From: Azolla pinnata
Lineage: Eukaryota > Streptophyta > Polypodiopsida > Salviniales > Salviniaceae
Assembly: GCA_037176905.1 (NCBI GenBank)
Contig: JBBBWG010027113.1
Location: forward strand, 1-55,336
Reading direction: 5' to 3'
DNA: 55,336 bases
Each line of letters opens with the position of its first letter. Within the stretch, counting starts at the first letter, position 1. Below, in pieces: positions 33,125 through 45,418 of this stretch. The notes beneath the pieces were generated by a model. It was not told the DNA's origin. It saw only the letters and a list, made by a program, of their open reading frames with translations, and searched no databases. The translations under genes were made by a program, and so were the position numbers.

Positions 33125-34629
33125 ATGGATCCTCTGAGCGCGCTCCGCGAGTACACCGTGCGTTCCGAGCTCGACCGCATCAAGCGCGTCGGCGATGAAT
33201 ACCATTTCGGCGACGATTACAGGTTCCCCTGCAGCATCGAGACTGCCTACAGATCCAAACAGGGGAGCCTCTACACCTTGGAATCGCTCATCTACTTCCT
33301 GGAGAACCAGGAGACGAAGCACACCGACTACATACAGCAAGCCCACGCCTTGAAGCTCCAGATCATCACCTTCATCGACCGCAAGGTCTTGCTTGGCTAC
33401 CTACAGGGGAAATTACAAAGCACGGAGGCGATAGAGCTCCTCGCCCCCTCCACCGCGCCTTCCTTGCATATGGATCCTGCAACAGACGAGGATTTGGAAG
33501 AGTACAGACCCGATGACCCGGCCTTTCTTCATTCGAAGAGGAGCAGGTTGGATGATTCTGTGGCAGGTGAGTTTGGTTCAGCGGCTGAGCAGGATTTAGA
33601 TCCAGCGCAGATTATTGCTTTTATCAAAGAGCGGGAGAGGCCTATCCGAGACAGGAATACTATCCTGCTATGCCACAACAAGGACTTCCAGGAGATCTTC
33701 ACGATGCTTACAAAGAGAGACGAAGAGAAGAAGAAAGCGGACGAGAATCGCGACAAGCAACAAGCTGGGGCAGATAACGAAACGACCTACCCGCACAAGC
33801 AGCAGAATCTGAAGAAAGATGGGAAATTGAAACCAGACGGTATCAGGCCTATGCATAGCCAGCACCATGCATCTCAAAGCCATCATCATTCGGCTCCGCC
33901 CCGGAGCTTACCTTTGGCGGCAGCTTCATCATCCCTTAAGGCAGGGAAAGGAGAGGCCGAGCCTCCTATCATTTTAGTTCCAAGCGCTTTTCAGACAATG
34001 CTTAATATGTATAATGCAAAGGAGTTTTTGGAGGATGGTATGTATGTATCAGCTGATGTGAAAGCTAAAGAGCTCCCCAAGAAACCCGAAGTTGTAAGAT
34101 TTGTGAGGAAAATGGGGCGTGAGACTCCCATCAAATATGAAGTTAGAGATAAAGCCTCGGGTTTGTCTCCCAAAGACTGGGACCGTGTAGTTGCTGTGTT
34201 TGTGCTTGGTAAAGAATGGCAGTTCAAGGATTGGCCTTTCAAAGATCATGTGGAGATCTTGAGCAAAAGTAAGGCTCTATCTCTTTGCTTTTCACTCTTT
34301 TTCATGCCCAACTTCACTCAACAAGCTGATTAATTTCGATTGCTTTTTCCCATGGAATGGACTAGTTATGGGGATCTTTCTACGATTCGAGGATGATAGC
34401 ATCGAGTCAGCCAAAGTTGTGAAACAATGGAATGTGAAGATCATCTCTGTAAGTTGATTATGAATATTGTTGGCTTACTGATTTGGAAGCAAGTGAGAAC
34501 ATAGTTTTCTTACTTGTCTTTTTGCAGTTAAGCAAACATAAAAGACATCAGGATCGAACGGCTGTCTTGCAATTCTGGGATGCATTAGAAGCATTTATCC
34601 GTGCACGAAGGTTGAGCATTGTCTTCTGA
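33125..34629 (+). CDS. CDC73: CDC73 / parafibromin homologue, PAF1 complex subunit, 3 exons
   Basis: Exons 33125-34268, 34366-34448 and 34528-34629 give 442 aa in frame. The first exon begins MDPLSALREYTVR and continues FPCSIETAYRSK and LYTLESLIYFL, the N-terminal CDC73 signature. The middle (about residues 120-280) is acidic then Lys/His-rich and less conserved. The C-terminal Ras-like CDC73 domain spans about 285-440: PIILVPSAFQTMLNMYNAKEF, DWDRVVAVFVLGKEWQFKDW and IFLRFEDDSIESAKVVKQW. The protein is a nuclear PAF1-complex subunit that works with RNA polymerase II elongation and H3K4/H3K36 methylation, and in plants it affects flowering time. Arabidopsis PHP/CDC73 has 415 aa. The start is the first ATG, just after a GA/CA repeat, in a good context (gccATGG). 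NOP2 follows in the same direction 1.8 kb downstream. Confidence 0.95.
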
Positions 34630-36443
34630 TACCTGGTTTAAACCCATGAGAATCACAAATACATGGGAATTGTAGCTGAACTGAGTGGTTGCAGTTGACA
34701 GAAGATCGCATCTTCAATGAACGGTATCCAAATGAGCTGTGCCTCTTAATGTCTTTATCTCACAAAGAGCCGTTTTTAGTTCTGTTGAAGCCCAAAGTAA
34801 CTAAATGCAAGAAAGATATGGTGACTATGCTCTCTATGTATCAATGGACGGAGCATTGTAATCTCTTTAATGATGTTAGATGTTTAGATACAGAATGTGC
34901 AGGTGGGCTTTTTCCCCAGTCATCCTAACAATAGCAGCAAGTATTCACTATTCCAGTGTGGTTTGAGACAGACTACAGAATAAGATTAAGCTCCAATGAA
35001 GAAGAACTCAGTCCGTTCCTGTTTCAATCGAATGCTCTGATGATTTCGTTCTAGCTTATCGCAAGCTCCAGGGATGTGAAGTTTTCAAGGCCTTTTTCTA
35101 AAACGTCCATGCAAAAATTCCAAAAGGTACATATGTACACCATTAGAAACATTACCGTCAAAGTGTTGCAACACACCATAGTAGAGGAACAGTGAAAAAA
35201 GCTTTTGCAAGGAGGTTTGTTTTCGATTTGAGATTTTTCTTTTTTGCAACTGAAATAGCTAATGTTACATACATGCCTAGTGATTTTGTGGCATTTGCGA
35301 AGAGTGTTACCTCTTGATTTGCATGCTGAGAACTTCCCTTACGGGATTGACAACTTGTGGAAATGAATAAGTAGGCACCGCAGATGAGAGGTTTTGTCAC
35401 TGTCTTGAAACAGAGGAAAGCAAAACCCTAAATATCCTTTCAATTCGTTAATACTCAATCAATTGGTCCATGCTTTCTTTGATGACTCCCAATGCTTTGA
35501 ATATGTAACTTGCTTCGAAAAAATCAGTGTTAATCTTTCGGTAACAGATCGTCCATGAGGGTTTACTATTCATTGTTTTCTTGACTTGAGAATCTTTATC
35601 ATCGATATAGCATTTGGGATAAATAAAATTCTGCCTTTATTCTACGAAACAACCCCGAAAACATTTGTTGCGAATCATGGTTGCCACAAATTAAGCCTCT
35701 TCTTGCCTCCAACAGCATTGCTAGATGCCTTTTACTATTGAAATTGAGGGCCTCCACTAAAATCAGAGGTTTTATTGTCCTTAGCCTATTTAAGCAAGGG
35801 ACCGTAAGCATACTTGAGAGGCTCTGGTCGACGTACGAAATTACTACGTATAGGTTGATGTAGGAAAAGTGAAGAAGGTGAAATTACTACATATCACCGT
35901 GCTAGTGAAGCGCGATTCAACAAGACAATCACAACGGTGCTTTCCTACCCTTTCATGCTTTATGCCTCATTGTTGCTCACTGAACACTGTGAATAAAAAC
36001 CACATAAATTTATCGGGGTAAAGCATTACAAGGCACTAAAAACCCATGCTTTCCATCTGACACGCAAGCAAGGATTAAGGTTCTTTTGATGGCGCTATTA
36101 GAGCACTGGCTCGAAGCTTGATTATCATCACACAGGGATTGGATGGAAGATAAGTAATACATGTATTCGTGCGTGTTTCTAGTAAAGTCAGATGCAAGGG
36201 TTTTGATAACACCATCACAACTCCGCTACTAATCTCCCACGCGATCAATGCAGGTTAACGAGATCAACGAAGGTTTTACTATTAATCAAGAGTGATTAGG
36301 GCTTGATAAATTCACATCTAATCAAAGGGTAATTTCTAATGTGTACTTAAGACTTGATCTTCAAAAAATGCGTCTTCTTCTGTTTTGTTGCTTAGGTCTT
36401 TTTCACAACTAAAACCCTCCTCTCCTTCTCCTCCCCTTCCGCC
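34630..36443. other. Intergenic DNA between CDC73 and NOP2, no gene recognised
   Basis: This 1.8-kb stretch holds only short frames on both strands. None matches a family I know. The proximal part should be the CDC73 3' UTR. Confidence 0.5.
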
Positions 36444-39400
36444 ATGGCTCGTCGTCGCCGTAGACCTGCTTCGGACTCCGATGAAGGTAAGTGCAGTTCC
36501 TCCTCCTCCTCCTCCTCCTCCTCACAATGCTTGTTTGATTTCGCCTTTGTCCATCGCATTTGTTCTAGCAGAAGAAGAGGAACAACGAAATGAACCCATG
36601 GAAGACCCCGCCGAAGGCGATTCGGAGGAAGGGCACCTAGACGAAGACGGAGATGAAGACGCGGATGGAACCGAAGACGAGGATGAGGATGAGGATGAGG
36701 AAGAGGATGACGATGACGATGAAGAAGGAAGAAAGAAAATGAAGCTTATGGATTCTGAAGAAGAAAGTGAGCAGGAGGAAGACGACGATGAAGAAGGTAA
36801 AGTCTCACGGGAAAAAAGAATTCTTAGTGTTTTGAAAGATGCATCATCAGTTTGCTTAGAACGATTCTAGTGTGTTTTTTGTCAGGCAGATTCCTGATGC
36901 TTTATTGTTGTTCTTGTTGTCAGACAGCGGCGGAGAACTGGACGTGGAGAGGAAGTCTAGAAGACTTGACCTCGAGAAGGCTAAGCAAGAAGATGATGCT
37001 GAAGCTGAGCTGCAGTTGAATATACAAGGAAGACAAGATGACTTTCAGCTCCCTACCCCAGAGGTCGGTTTCAAAGTACTAACTCATTCTCGCTGTTTAC
37101 GTGTGTATACTCTGCTGTCATATATAAACACCTAATAGACCGCACTATCCAGGGTTAGTATCTGTTTATAAGTTGAAAAGTTGATGCGTTTTTATACCAT
37201 TGAGCTTATGTCTGGCTACGAGTGAACACTTGTTTTTTCTATGCTCAACAATTTCTCCAGGAATTAGAAGAAGAATCGCAAAGGCCCCCGAATCTCCCTG
37301 CTATTCTGCAGAGAATCAAAGACGGTGCGTATTTCTTACTGGGGCATTTTGACATCATGCTGCAGTCACCATCCTAATAATCTCTACATGCTACTGAGTG
37401 AATTGCAGTTGTGAGAATTCTATCTGATTTTAAAGCCTTGCATAAAGAGGGAGTTGCCAGAAGTAGTTATGTCAAGCAGCTTTCAGCTGATCTCTGCTCA
37501 TATTTTGGTTACAATGAGTTCTACATTGACATGGTGTTACAGGTATATTTTATTTAAAGCATAATTTTATATCTGAATACGAGTATAATTCTGATAGTGG
37601 AGTGATTCCCGCCAGATGTTTCCTCCAGCAGAAGCATTGGAGTTTCTTGAAGCAAATGAAACCCCTCGTCCAATTTGCTTGCGATCCAACACTTTAAAGG
37701 TTCATTTCTAAAAGCATGATAAAGTTCTAATTAGCTGAAGTCAATAGACTGTAAAAGTCATAAGGACATAATTAAATGGGCTAAAACCTGTATCCAAGTA
37801 GCAACGAGCAATTTATTTGCTGTATTTGCTCGAGTGTGATTTGTAGCTATATACCGAGATACTATGTTATTTCCGATATTTCTGTAAGCACAACAATTCT
37901 ACCTGTCAATTATAATCCATGTTATATTTTGTATTCTATAGACAAGGCGTCGGGATCTTGCAGCAGTTTTGATAAACAGAGGAGTGAACTTAGACCCACT
38001 TGGTAAATGGACTAAGGTCAGCATACAACTACCCAAATGTCCACCGGTTTTTCTTTTAACATTCCAGTTTATTCTGTATGCTTGTTATTTCATACAGGTT
38101 GGACTTGTGGTGTATGAGTCACAAGTTCCAATTGGTGCAACTCCTGAATATATGGCGGGTCATTATATGGTAATAACCATGCATCTCATTCAGTAGTGTA
38201 TGAACCCCAGCAGATAAGTGTTCACATTTTTTCTTAACTTTGTAGCTTCAAGGTGCTAGCTCCTTCTTGCCAGTTATGGCGTTGGCTCCACAAGAAAAAG
38301 AAACAGTAGTTGATATGGCGTATGATTACTATGTTTTGAAATTTATACATCTGCTAATCAGGAAAATCATCTTGAAGTTTCTCAAGCTTTTTATTTGCCT
38401 ATGCAGTGCAGCACCCGGAGGGAAAACCACATATCTGGCAGCTCTCATGAAGAACACAGGTTAGTTTATGATATCCTCTTGTGTACTTGATTATAACTTG
38501 CTCACTTTGCATATCTTTTTTGTTTGCTGAGAGATATTACGTGTCTCTCATAACAGATGTCCATTCTGTTTCCAATAAAGGATTTAAGAGTTCAAGCGTC
38601 CTCATACCATGGTTTTCAACAGTATTATAAAAAAATAGATTTTTCAATGTTATGAGGAAAGAAATGGTAAAACCTGGGTAAACAAATCTCAGAAAGGTTG
38701 TCTAAGCATCTTGTTTCCAATAGCTATACGAAAAATTTCTAAAAACTTTTACAGTTGAAATAAAATTGGGGATTTAACGGTAATGCTCTATCTGGACAAG
38801 GGGGCCGTGTTTATGGACTTATTCTATACGATAAGTATTCAATCTACTCATAGGAATAGGAATAAAACTTGCATTAGTTATATTTGTTGAGGTACTGTTA
38901 TTTATAAATCCTTCTCTCCATCTTGATATGTGAAAGGGCAGTAATCTTAAAAAAGAATCCGGAGCTTAGAATGTTATGGTTGTAATTGCATAGATTGTTC
39001 TATCGTCACATTATAATAACAGACATGTCGAATATCCTTTTCTGTGATGTCTTATTTCAATATCTTGATAAGAATTTTTTAGCTACGTTTAAATCCCTTG
39101 CGAAATTATTTCTCTCTCTATTGCATCATTTGTACTATCAAAAGTCATGGTAGCTCATTCTGATATGTACGCTACATATGACCTAGAAGTATATTTGCTT
39201 TTTATTTTGCTTCACACATATCGATTTTCACGTTTTTCTAACAGTGCTAATGCTAGATGAAGATGGAGAAGATTGGTAAAGTGTAGTCCTGTCCATAAGG
39301 AATGATTTTAGGGTTCAGTATCTATTTGCTATTTACCTATGTTTTGATTTGTCTCTTTGCAAATAGCATGTGGAAATATTGAGAATTTATGATTTTTCTT

Positions 39401-41171
39401 GGCTTTTGCAAGGGGTTATATTTGCAAATGAGTTCAAGGAAAAGAGGCTAAAGTCTTTATCTGCAAATTTGCACCGAATGGGTGTAACCAATACAATAGT
39501 TTGTAATTATGATGGACGGGAGGTTAGTCCCAAGATTGATCCCTTCTCATTTCATTGTTCATGGAAATAAACCATTGTTCAGGAAAATATATCAATATAT
39601 TTTCTTGTGCAGCTGCCGAAAGTTATTGGGATGAACAGAGCAGATAGAATCCTGTTAGATGCACCGTGTAGTGGTACTGGGGTAAGAGTCTCTATTCTAT
39701 TTTTTAGTTGTCTAGAATAAATATTTAGAGGATAGCTTTTGAAGCTTTTTGCTCTTTCCAGGTTGTTGCAAAGGACCAATCCGTCAAGGTCTCCAAAAGT
39801 GCAGTGGATATCGAGAAGTGTGCTACTCTTCAAAAGGTATAAAATAATCTTTCTAATTGTCTATAGACAGGAAAACATATATTTTTAGAGTTTTATTTTT
39901 GACAAAGTTTCTGGAAAGATTAGTATCTGGTTAATCTGCAATTATAAGGAAGGAGAATGTAACAGTACTTTGACATTTGATATATTTACAATCATGAATA
40001 TATGCATTAGGTTTGATTGTCCTTGATGCATTGGAAAACTTACGTACAGTTGGTTCTATATAAACTTGATTGATCACTTGCAAACATTTTCAATGGCTGA
40101 GTAACTGTCACTGCCACTGTAATTGATAAGCAGGAGTTGATTCTAGCTGCCATAGATATGGTAGATGCAAATTCAAAGTCAGGGGGCTATATTGTTTATT
40201 CAACATGTTCAATTAATGTGGCAGAGGTTTGTATTGGTCGATTTCTTGTTGTAAGGTTTGATGCTGAATGTATGAGGTTGATGAAATGTTTTATTTCTCT
40301 ATCAGAACGAGGCTGTAATAAACTATGCTCTGAAAAAGCGGGATGTTAAAGTTGTTCCTTGTGGATTAGACTTCGGTAAACCAGGGTAAAGTTCTCTCTA
40401 CATGATGAAATTATAGTTAACCTTTGGTGTCATGTCTCATGTGCTTGATATGTCAGGTTCATTCGATTTCGGGAACACCGGTTCCATACTTCATTGTCAA
40501 ATACGAGGCGTTTCTATCCTCATGTGCACAACTTAGATGGGTTTTTTGTTGCAAAGGTTTATACTGTGTCAATATTTCATGAATTTACTTCTGGGTATCT
40601 GTTTTTCTATTGATCAACACTTACTGATAATTAAACAGTTGAAGAAGATTAGTAACTCAAAACCTGTGCCAAAGACAAATGGCGAGTCTGGAGATCTTGT
40701 TGCTGAGGTTGATGGTGTCAATGTTGGTGATGAAAATGGTAATAGTAATGATAATTGTGCGAATGGACAAGCAATGAATGGTGATGAGGAAAATGGACAA
40801 AAAGACTTCATTAAAGAACCACAAGTGGCTGGTATAAAAAGGCAAAAATTATTGAGGAAAGATTTACCTTCTAAGGAGGAAATATCTAAATTGAGGTATG
40901 CATTTGCTTGCCATTTCATGTATTTTTTGAGAAACGAACAAAAGCTTATGTACATACTGATTATTTCAGAGAGAAGAGGGAGGCTGTACGTAAAAAACGG
41001 AAGAGGAAGCTACTGCCAGCAAAAGCCGGTTCTCCGATGAAAGCTGATAAAAAGAGGGGGAAGCAAGAAAATGGGGCTACCAAGAACAATGACAAGAAGG
41101 GCCATGATAAAAAGAACCATTTGATAGAAGGGGCTAAGAAGCGGGAGAAAAAGCATAATAAGAAAATTTGA
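36444..41171 (+). CDS. NOP2: 25S rRNA (cytosine-C5)-methyltransferase NOP2, 18 exons
   Basis: Exons 36444-36486, 36569-36796, 36924-37063, 37261-37324, 37409-37542, 37616-37699, 37942-38016, 38098-38169, 38246-38319, 38407-38459, 39413-39522, 39613-39681, 39762-39836, 40134-40226, 40306-40385, 40457-40556, 40639-40895 and 40970-41171 give 650 aa in frame. The protein starts [14 protein letters not shown], then an acidic tract, then the NOP2/NSUN catalytic core: SAM motif [11 protein letters not shown] (about 303-313), [16 protein letters not shown], motif [10 protein letters not shown] (Cys378) and motif [14 protein letters not shown] (catalytic Cys432). The C-terminal tail is Lys-rich. The family methylates large-subunit rRNA in the nucleolus and is needed for 60S assembly (Arabidopsis OLI2/NOP2A). 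The exon 2 acceptor may be 3 bp later, a NAGNAG choice (tagcag). The intron after exon 10 is about 950 bp; the rest are short. Confidence 0.95.
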
Positions 41172-41846
41172 GGGTTTATCTCCTAGTTTCTCATGAACCA
41201 TTGCTGGCTCTGGACAAGTAAGGGGGGGCAGGTAAAATATGCCCAAATGTAAAATATCGAGTAGTTCTTTAGCGGCTATGTACTCCCAATTTGTATGCGG
41301 AAGAGAACTGAAAGTTTTGATACCCTTTATAGCGTGTAGCTCTGGGTGAGCTATTTTGGTGCATGTTGTAATCGATTAAAAACTATTCAAATTGAAATTT
41401 GTTTCTTCATGCCAAAAGTATACATGGGACAAGAATTCTAGGTATTTAAGATTAATGGAGGGAACAAGTGATAAGCTTATGATTATTAAAAATGGAAACA
41501 TTGACATACATCGCAAACTGTTTTTATAATTTGTCGTTTTTGGGGTGACACTGAAATCAGAGAGAATCAACATCAGCCTACAGTACCTGATTCCGAGTTT
41601 CTTATAAAAAAGCCGATAGCCAAAGTCAGTTAGTTACAAACCAATGAGATGAAAGATAAGAGAAGTGCCAAGAATTGCAATTTCAACGGTGCAAACCAAT
41701 CTATACATATTAAATAAGAAAACCCTGAACCAGGATAAAATCATTGGTTGTTTTTGGTACATAGGCATCCAGGCTGCCGGTTTTGCAATATATATACAGC
41801 TTCATCTCAAGATTTCAGTTGAGAATGCCCACATATAGCTTTCAGT
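41172..41846. other. Convergent 3' flanks of NOP2 and NdhU, no gene seen
   Basis: A 0.67-kb AT-rich tail-to-tail spacer that should hold both 3' UTRs. It contains no supported coding frame. Confidence 0.5.
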
Positions 41847-43339
41847 TTATGTGATCAATGCAATAGAAAGAACAACCGAAAGCAGAAACCAGCCTAAGAA
41901 GAAATACCCAAATTGACGTATACCTTCATCCTCTACGATTTCCTGCAAGATGAAATGACACAGATGTAGAAAAATTAGTGGCATGTAACTGTCCGTGAAA
42001 TTTTTGGAACGACTCATACCAAAAGATTAAACATTCAATACAATAGTGGAAATAACATAACATGGCAATTTGTAGTACCTCCTCTGGTACAGGTCCATAT
42101 GTGCTTTGGGTGATGTCTGATTCATGGGGCCATCTGTACACACCTGGATTCTGTGAATTGTACAAGCTCCAGTCGTATAGTCTCCTCTCCTCCTCGGAAG
42201 ACAAGATGTCATAGGAAATCTGGGATCGTCACAACTCACAATGTACGTATAACAATCAATGTTTTTGCAATCTACGTGTATATATATGTTTTTGCAATCA
42301 CATCCACACATACCCAACAAACATATGTAAACATTTGGTGCGTGAGCGAATGTATCTGCAAACCCTAAACCCAAAACAACGAAAATTGTTCATGGGATGC
42401 AGGCATTGGATGTACCTTGAGGATGCGCAGCTTGGTTCGGATCTCATCTTCGTTCAAGCCTTGCTGCAACACGGATTCACACTTCTGCTTGAATGCACTC
42501 TCTACCTGAATACAAAGCAAACACCAAATATAGATACTTCATGAAAGTGAAAGATGCGACTACGCTGATCCATAAAACCCACAAATAGTGTGCAGCTCGA
42601 AACTGACCATCAAAGAATAGGAAACTAAACTGAAAATCAAAGAAAGGGAGCATTTTACCTCTGCATATGTCGCATCGGGTGTCAGCTCCAGCGTGGCATA
42701 ATGATCGGGTGTCAGGAGAGCTGGATTTTGTACAACCACAGGAAAAATATTCTTTCATATGTACATAATTGCAAGGAGCTGAATTGTGAAACAAAGAATC
42801 ATATGTTCGTTATCTAGACAATGTTACCGAGAAGATCCTTCACAAAGAGTCTATCGTATGCAATGGAAACTAATACAGCAGCAAAAGGAAGAAAACTTCT
42901 CTCTGTCTCTGTCTCTGTCTCCGCTTCTCTCTAAATACTGAACCATGGAAGGATGGGGTAACAGTTACTTACGCTCTCCAGTGAAGGCCTTCTTGATGTT
43001 GGCGTAGTTTATGAGGGAGAAGGGAGGCGAGTCAATCGCTGAAGACAGCAGGAGATTTCGATCGCTATCACTGCCGTTGCTACTGGTAGCGACGGCGGTG
43101 GCGGTAGCTGAAGGCTCTGCGGCTTCTTCATCCGGCGAGGACAAAGCTGAGGAGGAGGGGTCCGCGTTGCTGCGAGACTTCAGCAGCGGGGATGTCCGCC
43201 TGCTCGGATCGCATGGCGGCCATCTGCGAGGAGAGGAAGCAGCTGCCGAGAGGAGGGGATTGAAGCAATGGCGAGGCAGCGGCGAGAGCGACGGGGAAGC
43301 GCAGGCAGAAGCAGAGAACATCGTCGTCAGTCTCTCCAT
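41847..43339 (-). CDS. ndhU: Chloroplast NDH complex J-like subunit, probably NdhU (CRRL), 5 exons
   Basis: Exons 43339-42973, 42720-42659, 42505-42416, 42219-42079 and 41942-41847 give 251 aa in frame. The first exon is Ser/Ala/Pro/Arg-rich, as expected of a chloroplast transit peptide. Then comes a J-like helical domain: PDHYATLELTPDATYAEVES, FKQKCESVLQQGLNEDE and ISYDILSSEEERRLYDWSLY. The HPD tripeptide of true J proteins is missing, so Hsp70 stimulation is unlikely. After RWPHESDI a single C-terminal membrane helix (GYFFLGWFLLSVVLSIAL) ends the protein. This order, YDWSL..WP-E-D plus a terminal helix, is that of the NdhT/NdhU subunits of the photosynthetic NDH complex, which runs cyclic electron flow in thylakoids. 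I prefer NdhU because the HPD motif is absent, but NdhT is not excluded. The start could instead be the Met six codons later. Confidence 0.75.
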
Positions 43340-43379
43340 CTCGACGCTTTCCCCTCTGCCTTATCGATCATGTTCTCTG

Positions 43380-43560
43380 CGCGTATGTATGCATGTACGT
43401 ACGTACGCTTGTACGTACGTACGTATATGTGTATGTATGTACGTATGTGTGGGTGTATGGATGAGTGTTCGTATGCATGTATGGATGAGCGCTTGTATGC
43501 ATGCATGGATGTTTGATCTGAGTGTTTGTATGCATGTATGGATGTTTGATCCGAGTTCTT
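43380..43560. repeat. GTAC/GTAT tetranucleotide repeat just upstream of NdhU
   Basis: The region from 40 to 220 bp upstream of the NdhU ATG is made of TACG, TATG and TGCATG words. A tail at about 43495-43555 repeats 'gtatgcatg.atggatgtttgatc' with a 38-bp period. The word use resembles the island at 15198-15710. Confidence 0.75.
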
Positions 43561-43719
43561 GTTCATAGTAGGCAGTGTATGTCCGTTCGATAAGCTCGAC
43601 ACAGTTGACGTTACTTACAATCAGAGCTGGAAGTAAGATCGAGAAAGAAGCCTTGGAGCTCGCAAATGATGTACGAGCAGAGCGGCGAAAGTCGTATGGG
43701 TTAAGAACCATATTCGGAC

Positions 43720-43874
43720 GACAAAAATGACGACGACGAAGACAAAGAAGAAGACGATGAAAACCACGGCGACGACAACAAAAACAACTGCAGCAACAAC
43801 GAAAACAACTGTAGCAACAACAACAACAACAACAAAAACAACTGCAACAACAATGACAGCAATAGCAGCAGCAA

Positions 43875-43919
<45 letters not shown>

Positions 43920-43987
43920 AAACAACTGCAACAACAATGACAGCAATAGCAGCAACAACAACAACAACAACATCATCAACAACAACA

Positions 43988-44050
<63 letters not shown>

Positions 44051-44052
44051 GA
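43720..44052. repeat. (CAA)n array with an 84-bp higher-order unit
   Basis: About 330 bp of imperfect CAA/AAC on the plus strand. The block 'actgcaacaacaatgacagcaatagcagc' occurs with 'caatgacagc' at 43851 and 43935, an 84-bp period. The last 45 bp are nearly pure CAA. Long open frames here (poly-Thr, poly-Leu, poly-Val) are repeat artefacts. Confidence 0.9.
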
Positions 44053-44375
44053 GAAGAGCAGCGACAACAACATCGACGCGATGAATAATACAGCCACGGA
44101 ACGTGGCAGGCAAACTTCTCTCCCCACGGGTTGCGGCCGCCATCGGAAGAAACGGGGCCGAAACGCGGACTCGCACATTATGTTACCTGTCGTCGGCAAC
44201 GGCAGACATTAGGTTACTTTGTTTCCCCAGTCACGAACGCGGGTAGCGGAAAACATGATGAATGGGGCCGGATGTTGAGTGCTTCAGAAAATGTGTCAGG
44301 ATTTTCATTGGAAGGAGACAGGAATGAAGGGAAGAGGGAGGAAGGAGAACTCTGTATATATGTATATATGTGCAT

Positions 44376-44386
44376 ATCCCACATGC
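44376..44386 (+). promoter_or_regulatory. Upstream sequence element (USE) of the U1 snRNA gene
   Basis: ATCCCACATGC matches the plant snRNA USE consensus RTCCCACATCG in 9 of 11 positions, with only the last two differing. It starts 33 bp upstream of the TATA box, the four-turn spacing typical of RNA polymerase II snRNA genes rather than the shorter spacing of pol III U6/U3 genes. Confidence 0.85.
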
Positions 44387-44408
44387 AGAGGACGCGGAGA
44401 AAGGAAGC

Positions 44409-44414
44409 TATAAA
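44409..44414 (+). promoter_or_regulatory. TATA box of the U1 snRNA gene
   Basis: TATAAA starts 32 bp upstream of the first U1 base, as expected of plant U-snRNA promoters. Confidence 0.85.
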
Positions 44415-44440
44415 ATGGAAGCAGGGGCGCAAGCAAGAAC

Positions 44441-44602
44441 ATACTTACCTGGGCGGGGTCGATCGGTGATCAGCAAGGCCGATGGCCTAGGGCCGGCGCC
44501 TCCATTGCACCTCCGGAGGGGCTGTTTGCCCTAGCATCTCCCCAAGTGGGAGAGTGCACGTCATAATTTGTGGCAGCGGGGGCTCGCGTTCGCGCGGCCC
44601 CT
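44441..44602 (+). ncRNA. U1: U1 spliceosomal snRNA
   Basis: The transcript begins ATACTTACCTG, the invariant 5' end that pairs with 5' splice sites. Stem-loop I has stem ATCGG/CCGAT and loop TGATCAGCAAGG (44467-44478), the U1-70K site. Stem-loop II carries the U1A site ATTGCAC (44504-44510) closed by CCTCC/GGAGG. Stem-loop III is CTCCC/GGGAG. The Sm site AATTTGTGG is at 44565-44573. The last hairpin is CGCG-TTCG-CGCG within GGGGC/GCCCC. The length of about 162 nt fits plant U1 (about 160-165). USE and TATA lie at correct distances and a 3'-box-like CA..AGTAAG follows at 44606-44625. The stem I pairs differ from U1 sequences I recall but stay complementary, which argues for a working gene. The 70K loop has C where GAUCANGAAG expects G. 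The 3' end is approximate. Confidence 0.95.
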
Positions 44603-44605
44603 ACC

Positions 44606-44625
44606 CAATCCCTAAATCAAGTAAG
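44606..44625 (+). terminator. Candidate snRNA 3'-end box
   Basis: CA at 44606, then 12 bases, then AGTAAG resembles the plant U-snRNA 3'-end signal CA-N(3-10)-AGTNNAA, with spacing slightly long. It lies right after the predicted end of U1. Confidence 0.45.
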
Positions 44626-44849
44626 TCCTCTGTCAGATCTGGGTGATAGCCTTTCGGTCTCGTTGAAGTACCTTGCCAATTCCTGTTGTTGCTTCTTCCT
44701 TGGACATGAATCTTGTTTCGGAATAATAGAAGCAACCCACTCCTTTCTCTTTTCTTTTTTTTCGCTCGCGGCTTATGGGCCTTCTGCAATGATAGAAATT
44801 AAATGATTTACGTTGGTATCATGAAGCATAGGTGTACATATATATTGTG

Positions 44850-44876
44850 GGTGTGTGTGTGTGTGTGTGTGTGTGT
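44850..44876. repeat. (GT)n microsatellite
   Basis: About thirteen GT dinucleotides lie in the spacer between U1 and the 3' end of TRM2A. The rest of 44626-45418 shows no gene. Confidence 0.9.
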
Positions 44877-45418
44877 ATATTCGTGTGTAAATGTGTATAT
44901 GTGGTGGTTTAGTTGTGCTACTTACTATATATATCTACATTGAGCTCCCAATGCCATTGATTCCACAGCAGAGAAAAAAATCAGATGCAAAAAAATCGAA
45001 CACGGCATTGATTCCAGCCATCTAAGAGCCAGCTTATATCATGGACTCGCCTAAACAAGAGAGTAACATGCTGTCAAAACCATAAGAACAAGACTGGAAG
45101 TTGAGTAAAGATGCTCAATGGATTTATGCTCGCCGCAACAAAATGAGATCTTAAACACAATGTAGCATCAGATAGTAATGCATGCTCTACCCCTGTGCTT
45201 CTCAATGTCACAAAAGATCAAGAGGTTGTAGAATCTGGAAGATCCTAATCACAATGCCCAGCATCATTGGGTTCTCCCTAATGCGAAATATGGAGGTAAA
45301 AAATATACTGCATTATAACCTCAAAGATTATGCCAGGTATCATTACAAGATGATGATACAGATCATTAACTGTTGGAGAAGGGGCTGAAATCAAGAGTTC
45401 CCTTGAAGGACGACACTC

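Noticed and set aside
43621..44212. Long open frames on both strands (poly-Val, poly-Leu, poly-Thr)
   Set aside because: They are translations of the CAA/TTG repeat array; all frames stay open because the repeat has no stops.
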